DNA of 29,071 nt. Source: CAZSTA01 sp964609495 [NCBI: uncultured bacterium] (GTDB lineage: Bacteria; CAZSTA01). Positions 1 through 9,311 of this stretch are shown piece by piece; the stretch's first letter is position 1; each line of letters begins with the position of its first letter. The notes beneath the pieces were generated by a model. It saw only the letters and a list, made by a program, of their open reading frames with translations. It did not search any database and was not told where the DNA came from. The stretch spans positions 1-29,071 of the forward strand of contig CAZSTA010000023.1 of assembly GCA_964609495.1 (NCBI GenBank), written 5' to 3'. Position numbers and translations under genes: made by a program.

Positions 1-1090
1 CGTTATTGACGATCGTGTAATCCAATTGCCCATCTCCCAGATAATCCAAGACGGTCTTCACGTGATCATAGGCTGTATATCCCTTGGTCTCTCCTCTTTG
101 GGTCATAATATTGCAAACATATATCTTAACTGCGGGAGAACGCCGAATAGCTTGCACTATCTCATCTATTAATAGATTAGAGATTATGCTGGTATAAAGG
201 CTGCCTGGTCCTAGAACTATGGCCTCTGCATTTAAGATCGCCTCTATAGCCTCGGGTAGAGCCTTGACCTCCGCTGGCTTCAAGAATATCTTCTTTATCG
301 CCTTTCCACTTTCAGGGATCTTCGACTCTCCCATAACTATTGAACCATCCTCTAACTCCGCTCCTAGGACTACGTCCTGCAAGGTCGAAGGCAAAACCCT
401 GCCTCGGACCGCTAATACCGCGCTCGACTCCTTAACCGCCTCCTCGAAGTCTCCGAGTATCTCGGACATCGTTGTAATAAATAGATTCCCGAAGTTATGT
501 CCCTCTAAGCCGTGTCCCTTCTTGAAACGATGTTGGAAGAGCCTAGCCATAAGAGGCTCCGAATCCGCTAAAGCTACTATGCAGTTCCTGATATCCCCCG
601 GAGGAGATACCCCGAACTCCTGACGCAATCTCCCCGAACTCCCCCCATCATCCGCTACCGTAACAACAGCGGTGATGTTGCTCGTAAACTCCTTGAGACC
701 ATGGAGTAGAGTGGAAAGCCCAGTTCCTCCCCCGATGGCTACGATCTTAGGACCTTTCGCCAACTGACGCTTCTGAAATATGATATCAACTAGATCGCTC
801 TCTCGTCGTCGCGGCATCAAGACCGCTACTATCGAACGATTAACCTCTCTCAAGCCGATCACAAGACAAGTCATTCCGATTAAGATCTCCACTATCCCAA
901 AAGCTTGGGGGGAGAGAGGATAATCCAAAAGTTTCCGCAAGGGGAGCAAGATAAAATATTGAAACCTTAAAATAGTCCCTAATGTCCAAGTCATAACTAT
1001 TCCGGATACGGCTAAGAATAAGCCAAAACCCATCAGCAAAATCCATCTTTTAACCCTCATCCCCGGATATAACCACTTCAAAAACTTCAT
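1..1090 (-). CDS. yvcK: YvcK/GlmR family protein with N-terminal membrane anchor, 3' end cut by window
   Basis: This is a YvcK/GlmR (CofD-like fold) protein. Family members bind UDP-sugars such as UDP-GlcNAc and support cell-wall precursor synthesis and growth on gluconeogenic carbon sources. The 363 visible residues start at an ATG directly abutting the rapZ stop codon (TAG-ATG, no gap), which implies translational coupling. Two hydrophobic segments (about residues 16-36 and 66-84) form a membrane anchor, as in the longer YvcK forms of some phyla. The nucleotide-binding loop GGGTGLS follows at 120-126, then DDGGSSGRLR at 147-156 and PPGDIRNC at about 163-170. The C-terminal part lies outside the window. 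Adjacency of rapZ (yvcJ) and yvcK is a widely conserved arrangement and supports both calls. The whiA gene often found next would lie beyond the edge and cannot be seen. Confidence 0.93.
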   Translation of the reverse strand, partial: MKFLKWLYPGMRVKRWILLMGFGLFLAVSGIVMTWTLGTILRFQYFILLPLRKLLDYPLSPQAFGIVEILIGMTCLVIGLREVNRSIVAVLMPRRRESDLVDIIFQKRQLAKGPKIVAIGGGTGLSTLLHGLKEFTSNITAVVTVADDGGSSGRLRQEFGVSPPGDIRNCIVALADSEPLMARLFQHRFKKGHGLEGHNFGNLFITTMSEILGDFEEAVKESSAVLAVRGRVLPSTLQDVVLGAELEDGSIVMGESKIPESGKAIKKIFLKPAEVKALPEAIEAILNAEAIVLGPGSLYTSIISNLLIDEIVQAIRRSPAVKIYVCNIMTQRGETKGYTAYDHVKTVLDYLGDGQLDYTIVNN

Positions 1091-1978
1091 CTATTGATCA
1101 TCTCCCGTCTGATCTTTGTCGATATCACGATGTCTTATCAGCACTCGATAATTTTTATCCCTCAAAAAATTTCCCAGCTCATTCGTCAATACTACTGATC
1201 GGTGTTTACCCCCTGTACAACCTATGGCTATTGATAGATATGATTTGCCCTCTTCAACATAGTAAGGGAGAAGAAAGGAGATGAGATCGAAGAGTTTGGA
1301 CTCGAACTCCCGAGTAACCGGCCACTTCAGGACAAAATCTCTAACAGCAGAATCTCTTCCAGTGCAGGATTTGAGCGCCTCTACGTAGTAGGGATTGGGC
1401 AGGAAACGAACATCGAATACTAAATCAACATCGTGGGGGAGACCATATTTATAGCCGAAGGAATAAAGACTAATGAGTAAGCTCTCTGTCCCCCAGCATC
1501 TGTCGAATTCAGCGGCGATTTCTTCTCTTAATTGCTTCTGTGATAGATGAGAAGTATCAATAATCTTATCCGCTATCTCCCTGATCTTATCTAATTGTTC
1601 TCGCTCCGCCTCGATCTCCTCCTGTATCGTCCCCTTATCATCTAAGGGATGTCTCCTCCTCGTCTCGCTGAAACGGCGGATTATAGTCTCATTCGAGGCA
1701 TCCAAGAAGAGGATGCGGCTCTCGAAACCTGATTCCTCAATATAGTTGAGCGAAGGGATTATATCATCGAAGAAGCTTCCTACCCGAACATCAAGCACTA
1801 AAGCGATCGAATCGATCTTAGCCTTAGAATTTACACATAGCTCAATGAACCTCGGAATTAGGAGAGGAGGGAGATTATCAACGCAAAAGTATCCCAGATC
1901 CTCAAAACATCTTAGAACGGTTGTCTTTCCTGCTCCTGATATACCAGTGATTATGACAAATGATAACTGATGAGACAA
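1091..1978 (-). CDS. rapZ: RapZ/YvcJ nucleotide-binding protein
   Basis: This is a P-loop protein of the RapZ/YvcJ family. The E. coli member is an RNase E adaptor controlling glmS through small RNAs, and the B. subtilis member is an ATP/GTPase linked to yvcK. The 295-residue length matches the family. The Walker A motif GISGAGKT lies at residues 12-19 and the family C-terminal signature GCTGGKHRSV at 253-262. The start is TTG at 1976-1978. A GGAGG lies about 11 nt upstream, and the next in-frame options would lose the first strand before the P-loop. It follows the outer-membrane-like gene by 16 nt and touches yvcK, so all are probably on one transcript. Whether this organism uses it in sRNA decay or in cell-wall control cannot be told from sequence. 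Confidence 0.95.
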   Translation of the reverse strand: MSHQLSFVIITGISGAGKTTVLRCFEDLGYFCVDNLPPLLIPRFIELCVNSKAKIDSIALVLDVRVGSFFDDIIPSLNYIEESGFESRILFLDASNETIIRRFSETRRRHPLDDKGTIQEEIEAEREQLDKIREIADKIIDTSHLSQKQLREEIAAEFDRCWGTESLLISLYSFGYKYGLPHDVDLVFDVRFLPNPYYVEALKSCTGRDSAVRDFVLKWPVTREFESKLFDLISFLLPYYVEEGKSYLSIAIGCTGGKHRSVVLTNELGNFLRDKNYRVLIRHRDIDKDQTGDDQ

Positions 1979-1994
1979 AATTCTCTTGTCCTCC

Positions 1995-4148
1995 CTAAAA
2001 CCTGGCGCTCAACTCCAAACTTGTCTTTCTCCCATAATAGTCGTTTTCGCTCTCCAGTTTATCCCTAAAATCAACCGATTCGTTTTCCAGAGCGACCAGC
2101 AACCAATCCGCCGCTTTATATCGCAAGGATAACGATAGGGAGGTGCGATTGGTAACGCTCAATCCACTTTCTTGAGAAAGATCGAACTCTGATCTCAGCC
2201 TGAGATTCTCAAGGAGTAGATAGGATATCTCTCCTGATAAACTATCGGTAAAGCTATAATTATTCTCCTTATCCCGAACAGTCTTACGAGTCAATTCTGT
2301 CGAGAGCGAAAGATGAAGATCGGGTTTGTAAGTTCCCTCTAAGACAATAATATCGGTATTCGCAGTTGAGAGGAGCGTTTTCTGCCAACTTGAGCTATAC
2401 AAGACCTCTACCACTAACCTTCGCTGAGGCTTATACCTGAGCTTGAGATCTGTGGTCTTGAAGGATCTGATCACTTGATCCTGATCTCTTATCTCCTCAG
2501 CTCGATAGTTTATCGAAAGCGATGTCTTTTCAAAAGGTCTAGCATTTAAGGTGATAAGCGAAGCCTCGGTCTCATCTCGTTCCTCGAAGGATTCGCTTTC
2601 CCACTTATACAACTTATACTTTCCACTCAGGCCGATATCCTTAGAGGGCTGATATCTTACTCCTAACGTTTGGGTTGTGCCTCTATGATCATCTATCCCC
2701 ACACTACTCTCCCAGGATAGGGAAGGAGAGAGTGTCAGTTTCTTCACTGGAATTATCTTAAAACTCAAGCTATTGATAGCTGTTTGATAGCTTAGTAGAG
2801 GATTATTTTTATCCGAAAAGATCTCTGTTTCTCTACTCCCAACCACCTCCAAACGCGAGCCAAAGGATTTGCGGAGTTCCATCACCGTTCGCAAAGTAGT
2901 ATTATCGGGCGAGGGAGATGGCTTCTCTCCTATAACCTTGGTCTTACTTATGCTGAAGAGCAAGTGGGGTGAGCGAGGGGGAGAGAAGGATAACTCCCCC
3001 GAAAGAGTGGAGTAGAAGGTTATATTCTCATCAGGATCATCGCGAAGATCATCTCGAGAGTGGCTATAGGTAGCGCTGGCATAAAGCTCAGGAGAGAAGG
3101 TTCTACTTAAAGTTAATTGCATCTCTTGAGAATCACTCTTTAAACGGAGATTATTCAGCGATTTGAAGTCGGGATCGACCCGTCTTAGATTGGCACTCAA
3201 GGTAAAACCCACTAACTGTATATCTAAACCTAGCTTGAGAGCATTTCCTCCCAGATCTTCCTCAGAATGATATCCACTGTGGGCTATCTCTCCGTAAGCG
3301 GTGATCCCTGGTTTAAGCAGAAGAGAGCCTTCCACTCCATATACATAATGCTCGAAAGGTAATTGTTCATCATCCTCAGAGGGATTCCCTTCACCCTTCT
3401 CCCTAATATATATCAAGGCAATTGTGGAGAAATCGTCTAACTGATAATCGCTACGAATTCCATAGACCTCGCGGGGTTTGATATCCTCCCCAGGTAGGTA
3501 CTCATATACTACCTCGATCGTTGAGGTGGTAGGAATGATCTCCTTAAACTCGATTAATCCCTCCCCATAATCTATAGTATAATTTCTATTTCTCCTATAA
3601 GGGACGCCATCCACCTCTACGCTTTCGCTATTCTCGATAACTGGCTTTCGAGATAATTTATAGGGTCCTATAGTCCCATCGCCCTCGATTATATCGACTC
3701 GCAAGATCCCCTTAGTTTGAGCCTCCAAAGTAGTAAGCGTCCATCGTCCTAAGGTGGCTGATCCCTTAATTCCCTCCAGCTTTCTAGTATATAAAGCGAA
3801 CTCCCCACTATAGAAACCAGCTAAAAAATCGCCCGCAGTAAGACGAACTGAACTTCCTTGGGCGGTTACATATAGATCGCTTATCACCTCCTCTCTCAAC
3901 TTTATACTAGTAGTAAGCACCAATCCCGGAAATACTTGAGCAGTAAGCGATAACTTAGCCTCCCAATCTGGAACCTTCTCCGGCGAGAATCCTCGCTCTT
4001 TGGAGAATAACTTCTCTAAATTTCCTCTGAGATCTAGATCGGAAAAAGTTAAGGTTATATTTCCAGTGATCGGTATAGCTTCCGCTCTCTTGTCTTCCAG
4101 AGGACTCAGCAGAAGAACTAAGATGACTATGGTTAGAATCGCCCTCAT
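1995..4148 (-). CDS. Outer-membrane beta-barrel-like protein
   Basis: This is a secreted, beta-rich 717-residue protein that I read as an outer-membrane barrel of unassigned function. A signal peptide is visible (hydrophobic core at about residues 3-16, likely cleavage after AEA at about 24). Around residues 165-220 there is a module containing VDGVPYRRNRNYTIDYGEG and a TIEVVYEY strand. It resembles an Ig-like or POTRA-neighbour segment found in large exported proteins of uncultured diderms. The remaining roughly 500 residues are amphipathic strands with alternating hydrophobic residues. The chain ends SLELSARF, with the C-terminal Phe and alternating pattern of a BamA-recognised barrel. The start ATG is 2 nt after the S8 protease stop, so translation is probably coupled. 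The specific substrate or role is unknown. A large surface adhesin-like beta protein is an alternative. Confidence 0.75.
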   Translation of the reverse strand: MRAILTIVILVLLLSPLEDKRAEAIPITGNITLTFSDLDLRGNLEKLFSKERGFSPEKVPDWEAKLSLTAQVFPGLVLTTSIKLREEVISDLYVTAQGSSVRLTAGDFLAGFYSGEFALYTRKLEGIKGSATLGRWTLTTLEAQTKGILRVDIIEGDGTIGPYKLSRKPVIENSESVEVDGVPYRRNRNYTIDYGEGLIEFKEIIPTTSTIEVVYEYLPGEDIKPREVYGIRSDYQLDDFSTIALIYIREKGEGNPSEDDEQLPFEHYVYGVEGSLLLKPGITAYGEIAHSGYHSEEDLGGNALKLGLDIQLVGFTLSANLRRVDPDFKSLNNLRLKSDSQEMQLTLSRTFSPELYASATYSHSRDDLRDDPDENITFYSTLSGELSFSPPRSPHLLFSISKTKVIGEKPSPSPDNTTLRTVMELRKSFGSRLEVVGSRETEIFSDKNNPLLSYQTAINSLSFKIIPVKKLTLSPSLSWESSVGIDDHRGTTQTLGVRYQPSKDIGLSGKYKLYKWESESFEERDETEASLITLNARPFEKTSLSINYRAEEIRDQDQVIRSFKTTDLKLRYKPQRRLVVEVLYSSSWQKTLLSTANTDIIVLEGTYKPDLHLSLSTELTRKTVRDKENNYSFTDSLSGEISYLLLENLRLRSEFDLSQESGLSVTNRTSLSLSLRYKAADWLLVALENESVDFRDKLESENDYYGRKTSLELSARF

Positions 4149-4150
4149 TA

Positions 4151-5545
4151 TTAGAAAGCCGAGTCCACAGCCTCATCTGCTTGGATCAATCCTGCTCCTA
4201 TAGCAGAATCATCCCAATACACCTCAATCTGATCCCCCGTGAAGGCATCAACTATTGTGGCTTCATCGTGATCTATAGGAAGAGCAGTGTCTTTCAGGAT
4301 ATCCTCGATCTCCCCCTGGGTCAAGCCCGCGTAGTTCTGGAGCATCATCGCGACAACTCCACTGACATGCGCCGCCGCCAGACTCGTTCCTCCTCGGAAA
4401 TCATACTTGCCCGGAATCTGAGGGAGACCCCAGTCCTTAGTGCCCCACCTTATCACTTGCGCTTGAGATCTGTCTCTCATTCCAGGAAGATATGGGCCAG
4501 CGATCCAACTGCCCGGCGCAACTACATCTAATTCCTGATCGGCTCCTCTCTCGCGGCTGGAAAAAGTGGGAATATATATATCCTCTTCTATATTATCCTC
4601 TGGAACGTTATTGATGAACTCCAGCCACCATCCTCCCACAGTCCATTCTTTAACCCAACCTATTGCTCCTACAGATATTACCTCTTGATAGGCGGCGGGC
4701 CAAACCATTCCCGCCTCACCCTCATCTCCAGCCGCCGCAACGATTATAACATCGCTATCGAGGCCGTAATCTATCGCCTCGCGGAGGATATCCGAAGGGA
4801 TAGGGCTTCCTAGACTGAGGTTTATGACTATAGGAGCATCTAGCTCCTCCCTCAACCCAGTCACGTACAGAATCCCCGCGATGACATCGGAGACGAATCC
4901 CACTCCGTTATCCCCCAGGACCTTAACCGGGATCAGAGAAGACCCTGGCGCGATTCCCTCAATCGGAACTCCGCTCAGGCTATAGCCGAGGATCATAGAG
5001 GCAAGATAAGTGGCATGAGAAGAATTACCTATCCAAGGGACAGGACTTGGCACTAACTCCTGAACAAAGCTCTTTCCGTACTCCTCAGCTACTCCTCCAA
5101 TAGGCAGATAGATCCTCCAGTTGGAGACTAAACCAGTGTCGAGCAAGGCGATATATACTCCCCCTCCATTATTGATCGTCTTCTCCACATTTATTATATC
5201 GAGATTCCATGAGAGGAATCCCATTCCAAACGAGGACATCCCTAAAGCGAAAACAAGTTGATCCTCCTCTACACTCTCCACCGAGGGCAATCCCTGTAAC
5301 TGGGGGATACTGCTACGCTCCACAGAGAGAACGACAGCACTGATCTCTGGAAAAACATAAATTATGGAGATGGCATAATCGGATAGCTCCTCTAGGATAT
5401 CCTCAGTTGGTTCCTCAGTAGTTTTTACAATAACCCGGACCCCTCTTCCTTCTATTTGCGCCCTCACCTCTCCCCAGCCTAGCATAAGAGTTAATGCTAT
5501 GACCAATAGGATAATTGATGGGCCTCTCATCTGTTCCTTTCTCAT
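4151..5545 (-). CDS. Secreted S8 family (subtilisin-like) serine peptidase
   Basis: This is a subtilase with a signal peptide (hydrophobic core at about residues 10-24, cleavage near RAQ at 30). An I9-type propeptide-like region spans about 36-100, and the catalytic domain runs to the end of its 464 residues. The triad is visible: Asp136 in LLDTG, His177 in SSHATYLAS and Ser388 in GGTSLAAAHVSG. Three positions differ from the usual consensus. The residue after the catalytic His is Ala instead of Gly, the second His of HGTHVAG is Tyr, and the oxyanion-hole Asn is Asp274 in AAAGDEG. The ATG has GGGGTG 7 nt upstream. It is the first gene of the run toward yvcK and ends 2 nt before the outer-membrane-like gene, which could be its substrate or partner at the envelope (inference). 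I see no clear promoter in the 182 bp upstream. Confidence 0.9.
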   Translation of the reverse strand: MRKEQMRGPSIILLVIALTLMLGWGEVRAQIEGRGVRVIVKTTEEPTEDILEELSDYAISIIYVFPEISAVVLSVERSSIPQLQGLPSVESVEEDQLVFALGMSSFGMGFLSWNLDIINVEKTINNGGGVYIALLDTGLVSNWRIYLPIGGVAEEYGKSFVQELVPSPVPWIGNSSHATYLASMILGYSLSGVPIEGIAPGSSLIPVKVLGDNGVGFVSDVIAGILYVTGLREELDAPIVINLSLGSPIPSDILREAIDYGLDSDVIIVAAAGDEGEAGMVWPAAYQEVISVGAIGWVKEWTVGGWWLEFINNVPEDNIEEDIYIPTFSSRERGADQELDVVAPGSWIAGPYLPGMRDRSQAQVIRWGTKDWGLPQIPGKYDFRGGTSLAAAHVSGVVAMMLQNYAGLTQGEIEDILKDTALPIDHDEATIVDAFTGDQIEVYWDDSAIGAGLIQADEAVDSAF

Positions 5546-5727
5546 AGGTTATCACCCCACTTTGTTAGGAACGAAAAAATCTCATCAACTTCTACTAAAA
5601 GAATATGAGGGATTTATAATCTGGCTTTGATAGTTATGCGACCCTCAAAAATGCTGTTATATCGTCATTTTCAAAATTTTAACTAATTTTCGAGATCAAC
5701 AGAGATCTTATTCTTCACATTAATGAG

Positions 5728-6843
5728 TTATAATGAGCTATAAGGTATTTTTACTATGGTATTTACCATTGCCCAAAAGTTTTCAAATGGAGTGTCAAGC
5801 TGCAAATGATGGGTTGGGCCTATTATCAAACCACCATTCTTACCAAGCGTTTTTAAACGCGTTATTACCTCCTTTTGAACCTCCGTCGGCGTTCCAAAGG
5901 GCAAGGTATATTGTTCATCAATTGATCCCCAGAAACATAGTTTATCCCCATAATCCTTTTTTAATTTCTCGGGATCCATACACCTGGGCTGAATTGGATT
6001 GAGAATATCCAATCCAATATCAATTAAATCCGGAATTATTGGATAAATAACACCATCGGAATGATATGCTATCTTTATTTCGGGATTGATGTTCTTTAAG
6101 GTCGAAATAAATTCAGCCATCCGCGGTTTTAAAAATGAACGCCATGTTTCTGGTGAAATTGACATAGCCTCCTGAGCGCCAAAATCATCTCCAAGCCAAA
6201 TCATATCAACGCCCATTTCCACTAATTTTTTAGCGGCGGTAAGATGATAGTTGAAGGGGATATCAAATATTTTTTCCACAAGATCAGGATTTAAAACAAA
6301 ATCCATCATTGATTTCTCCAATCCCCTGAGAGCCCAGGCGGTCTCAAAAATCGTTGTTACCGTAGCTCCAACTATCCAATACTCATCTTTATATTCCTCG
6401 ATTACTCTTCTCGCTTCATCATATAATTCAGGTCTATTCGGATCAGGAGCTTCATAAGAATCTATTGCGGAATCACCGGAGAGAGGATGACCGATAACTT
6501 CAGTGTAATATCCTTTGCCAAATCTCGTGTTATATTCTACATTCTTCCACTTAATTCCCCATTCATCGGTATAGGTATCCCCTCCAGGGTTATAACGGGA
6601 ATCAGCATAATATGAATTTGCCCATCCAACTGAAGTTAAAAGCATATCTTCATCTAAAGCACGTTCCAACTCGTAAGTATTACCAGCCCCATGAGGATTA
6701 TGGGGACTTTCCCCTTCTTGATTCAGATTCAATTCATTCTCAAGTCTTAAAGCAAACTCTGGGGTGAAGCTAATTTGCATCGGACATCTATCTGGTTCCT
6801 CATGATTAAGAGCCATTATTACTCGATCTCGATGTTTCATCAT
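5728..6843 (-). CDS. Uroporphyrinogen decarboxylase (URO-D/MtaA-like) family protein
   Basis: This is a 371-residue TIM-barrel protein of the URO-D superfamily. The superfamily includes HemE and the corrinoid methyltransferases MtaA/MtbA. The N-terminus (KHRDRVIMALNHEEPDRCP) is typical of the uncharacterised branch common in anaerobes and environmental bacteria, not of HemE. His261 and Asp263 in AYHSDG sit where MtaA-type enzymes carry the zinc-binding His-x-Cys, so a Zn-thiolate methyltransferase mechanism is doubtful. No methyltransferase, corrinoid protein or haem gene adjoins it, and it appears monocistronic. Two consecutive ATGs (6841-6843 and 6838-6840) follow overlapping Shine-Dalgarno motifs (AGGAGG, then GGAGG). 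The first gives 7-nt spacing, the second 6-nt, so either may be used. A perfect promoter lies at 6988-7016. The substrate is unknown. Confidence 0.85.
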   Translation of the reverse strand: MMKHRDRVIMALNHEEPDRCPMQISFTPEFALRLENELNLNQEGESPHNPHGAGNTYELERALDEDMLLTSVGWANSYYADSRYNPGGDTYTDEWGIKWKNVEYNTRFGKGYYTEVIGHPLSGDSAIDSYEAPDPNRPELYDEARRVIEEYKDEYWIVGATVTTIFETAWALRGLEKSMMDFVLNPDLVEKIFDIPFNYHLTAAKKLVEMGVDMIWLGDDFGAQEAMSISPETWRSFLKPRMAEFISTLKNINPEIKIAYHSDGVIYPIIPDLIDIGLDILNPIQPRCMDPEKLKKDYGDKLCFWGSIDEQYTLPFGTPTEVQKEVITRLKTLGKNGGLIIGPTHHLQLDTPFENFWAMVNTIVKIPYSSL

Positions 6844-6987
6844 TTACCTCCCTCCTATTTTAATAAAATTTGAGAGGAAATATATCCAAAATTAGCTATA
6901 TTACGAAATTTTCGATCCGATCATTTCTTTACTAAATGTCGAACTTGGATTACAAATTATTTGTCGCTAATTTATCACCTACCTCTC

Positions 6988-7016
6988 ATTATATAACTAT
7001 TATCTGACAATGTCAA
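6988..7016 (-). promoter_or_regulatory. Consensus sigma-70 promoter of the URO-D-like gene
   Basis: On the minus strand TTGACA (7011-7016) and TATAAT (6988-6993) are separated by exactly 17 nt, a perfect housekeeping promoter. Transcription would start near 6981 and leave a leader of about 138 nt. The -35 region overlaps a short inverted repeat, TGACA-A-TGTCA on the plus strand (7005-7015), which could be an operator. Confidence 0.85.
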
Positions 7017-7047
7017 GAGTTAGTTGGATTAATTAAAATAGATTTCT

Positions 7048-9273
7048 CTAAGCCCATGGCATCGGCTCAATTCCTATTTCTCTCGCTTCTTTTATCGGTA
7101 CTAAGACCGCATAGCCTATAGTTCCTACACCTCTATCGAAGCGACCTATATCCTCAGCCGCTTTATATCTCTCCTGCCCTACCTCCCAAGCTTTTTTGAA
7201 GCTAGAAGAACCGATCATCATCGTCTCTAGACATTCATACCTTTCGGAGTTGGGCCAAACTTCCCAAGCCAGAAAAGCATGTCCGGGAACGAAAACTATA
7301 GCTGGATTCATACCAGCCGCTTCTATTAAGCTAGCAAAGAGCACGGAGCAATCCAGACAATTAACCGATCTTGTCTTTAGACTTTCCCTGGGGAGTTTCA
7401 CCCTCTGTGTCACCTGATCGCCTATCTCCCCAAAGTTTATAAGGGAATCGATATAAGCAAGTTCTCCCTTCTCCTGAAGGGCTTGGTAGATCGCCTCTAT
7501 CTTTCTCCGAACGATCTCAACTCCTTTCTCCCTCGAAACACCATCTGGATAGCCAAATGCGAATCCTTCTGGATAATAATCGCGGGCGATTCTTAACATC
7601 TCCCTTACGGGTTCTATATTGGGTGTCACCCAAGCGGCTATGTGGAGTCTAAAGTCCTTATACTCATTGGTATATTCATCCCGAATCGCCATCAGAAAAG
7701 TATCTCTGGCATAGAGCTTGACATTATAACTATTTTCATCAGGCTCCCATCCGCCATCATGATAATCAACTTCGGTATGAAGAGTAGCAGTCCTGACCTC
7801 ACTGATTTTACTCACCTCACAAGGAATTAGATTCGGAGAATGCTTAATAACCTTGTTTTCCCCCAGTGATATTTTAATAGTGCTATTAGCATGATCAGAA
7901 TAACCCTCGATCCAGGAGGAAAGCGTTATTCTTATGCTTTCTTGAGTATCATTTGCGATCTTATATGTTACCAGGGGATATTCCTCACGATCGAGGAGGT
8001 GATAACTGCCAGTGGGGATATAAGGGCTTACCTCCGTTAGAATATGAATATCCCGAACTTTCGATAGATCATAAGGCTTCTTCAATTCCTTTAGCTTAGT
8101 TTGAACCTTCTCTATCTTAACTTCCAGTTCACTAGCTCTCTTCTCTAAACTCGCTATTATCTCAGGATCACTCGCGGAAGCTAATTCTTTAACCACCTCT
8201 CTAAGTTTCGAAGGTTTCTCCTTATTAAATATAAGATTTAAAGATGCTATACCCGTAGCTATAAGCCAGCCGATTAAGATCTTATATGGCCCAATTGCAA
8301 GTATATACTCCAATAGATTAGGAACTAATTCATCTCCAGGCTTTTGCCCCCTCTCCAAACTTTCAAAAGTGCCGAACGCATTTAGGAGAAATCCTTCATC
8401 GGTCATTTGGATACTATCTAAACTCAGGATCGTATCTTTAGGAATCAGCAAATACTCTCCCCTTTCTATTGTCCAATCTTTCCTGATCTTTGGAAAGCTC
8501 ACTTTCGCCTTCTCTATCGTCGATAAAACACCACTTCCTCCTAGATAATTCGGTCTTGTAAAATCCAATTCACTTATCATATATCCTCTCTCATAGAGAA
8601 GATTATTGACAGATGGATCTTCAGTTTCGATGGGTGTCTTCGTAACTAAGAAGGAATTAGTACTGAACGTTCCTTCCCTCTTCAATATTGAAAGTTTTAC
8701 CTTGAAATCTCCACTTTTTACTCGACATCTTTCTCCACTGCTCCTATTTTCGATCTCACAGCTTTTGAGAGTAAGATATATCAAACCGTTTCTACCTATG
8801 CTTACCTTTCCTTCTCCCCTCTTCCCTTTCTCCATATCTATATTTAGTTGATTACTGCTTGGATCTGCCAACAAGGCTATCCTATCACCAGGAGTTATGC
8901 TGAACTCCTTAAGCGTTATTATATCTTCCGATTCTCCAGAACCTGGGTTGATTATAGCCTCTGAACTGGAACCGATAGATCTTATCTCTACTTCATCACT
9001 TTGCCTGAATTGAATCGGACATCCTTCTCCAGAGAGATTATCAACTAGGAAATTCAGGGAGAAATCCTTATTCAGCCTTATTTGTTCGCTCATCATTGAA
9101 CCTAAAAATATATCTTTAGCTTTCCCTTGAGAGATGAAGGATGTCTCCTTAGTTGTAACCTCGATTTTACTCGCTATTGGAATTCTGATAAGCATAAGAA
9201 TAAGCGATACCACAACAATAAAGATAGTGGGAGATAATGCTATCAGAATATATCTAAATTTATGTTTAAACAC
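7048..9273 (-). CDS. Membrane-anchored transglutaminase-like protein
   Basis: This 741-residue protein has a C-terminal transglutaminase/papain-like core. Cys639 in SVNCLDCSVLFASL is followed 15 residues later by the family Gly (EAAG), and a His lies in GHAFLAWEVW, fitting the Cys-His pair. The Asp/Glu third residue may be in YECLE. It starts GTG with a purine-rich stretch (GGAGAGGGAGAGAGG) just upstream. There is a membrane segment at about residues 8-28 and a second at about 330-350, followed by a charged coiled-coil-like stretch (about 362-395). A beta-rich region and then the enzyme core follow. The first 300 residues between the membrane segments are probably periplasmic. Gene order suggests cotranscription with the upstream secreted protein (38-nt gap). 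Peptidase, cross-linking or non-catalytic roles are all possible. Confidence 0.7.
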   Translation of the reverse strand: MFKHKFRYILIALSPTIFIVVVSLILMLIRIPIASKIEVTTKETSFISQGKAKDIFLGSMMSEQIRLNKDFSLNFLVDNLSGEGCPIQFRQSDEVEIRSIGSSSEAIINPGSGESEDIITLKEFSITPGDRIALLADPSSNQLNIDMEKGKRGEGKVSIGRNGLIYLTLKSCEIENRSSGERCRVKSGDFKVKLSILKREGTFSTNSFLVTKTPIETEDPSVNNLLYERGYMISELDFTRPNYLGGSGVLSTIEKAKVSFPKIRKDWTIERGEYLLIPKDTILSLDSIQMTDEGFLLNAFGTFESLERGQKPGDELVPNLLEYILAIGPYKILIGWLIATGIASLNLIFNKEKPSKLREVVKELASASDPEIIASLEKRASELEVKIEKVQTKLKELKKPYDLSKVRDIHILTEVSPYIPTGSYHLLDREEYPLVTYKIANDTQESIRITLSSWIEGYSDHANSTIKISLGENKVIKHSPNLIPCEVSKISEVRTATLHTEVDYHDGGWEPDENSYNVKLYARDTFLMAIRDEYTNEYKDFRLHIAAWVTPNIEPVREMLRIARDYYPEGFAFGYPDGVSREKGVEIVRRKIEAIYQALQEKGELAYIDSLINFGEIGDQVTQRVKLPRESLKTRSVNCLDCSVLFASLIEAAGMNPAIVFVPGHAFLAWEVWPNSERYECLETMMIGSSSFKKAWEVGQERYKAAEDIGRFDRGVGTIGYAVLVPIKEAREIGIEPMPWA

Positions 9274-9311
9274 CTCTCTCCCTCTCCTTCCCTAATAAAA
9301 GAGAAAAGGAT

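Noticed and set aside
219-623. 134-residue plus-strand ORF opposite yvcK
   Set aside because: It is antisense to conserved yvcK motifs and has no ribosome site or recognisable fold.
840-1046. 68-residue ORF on the minus strand inside yvcK
   Set aside because: It is in another frame of the yvcK 5' region. The yvcK frame reads through with two TM segments and the full nucleotide-binding motifs.
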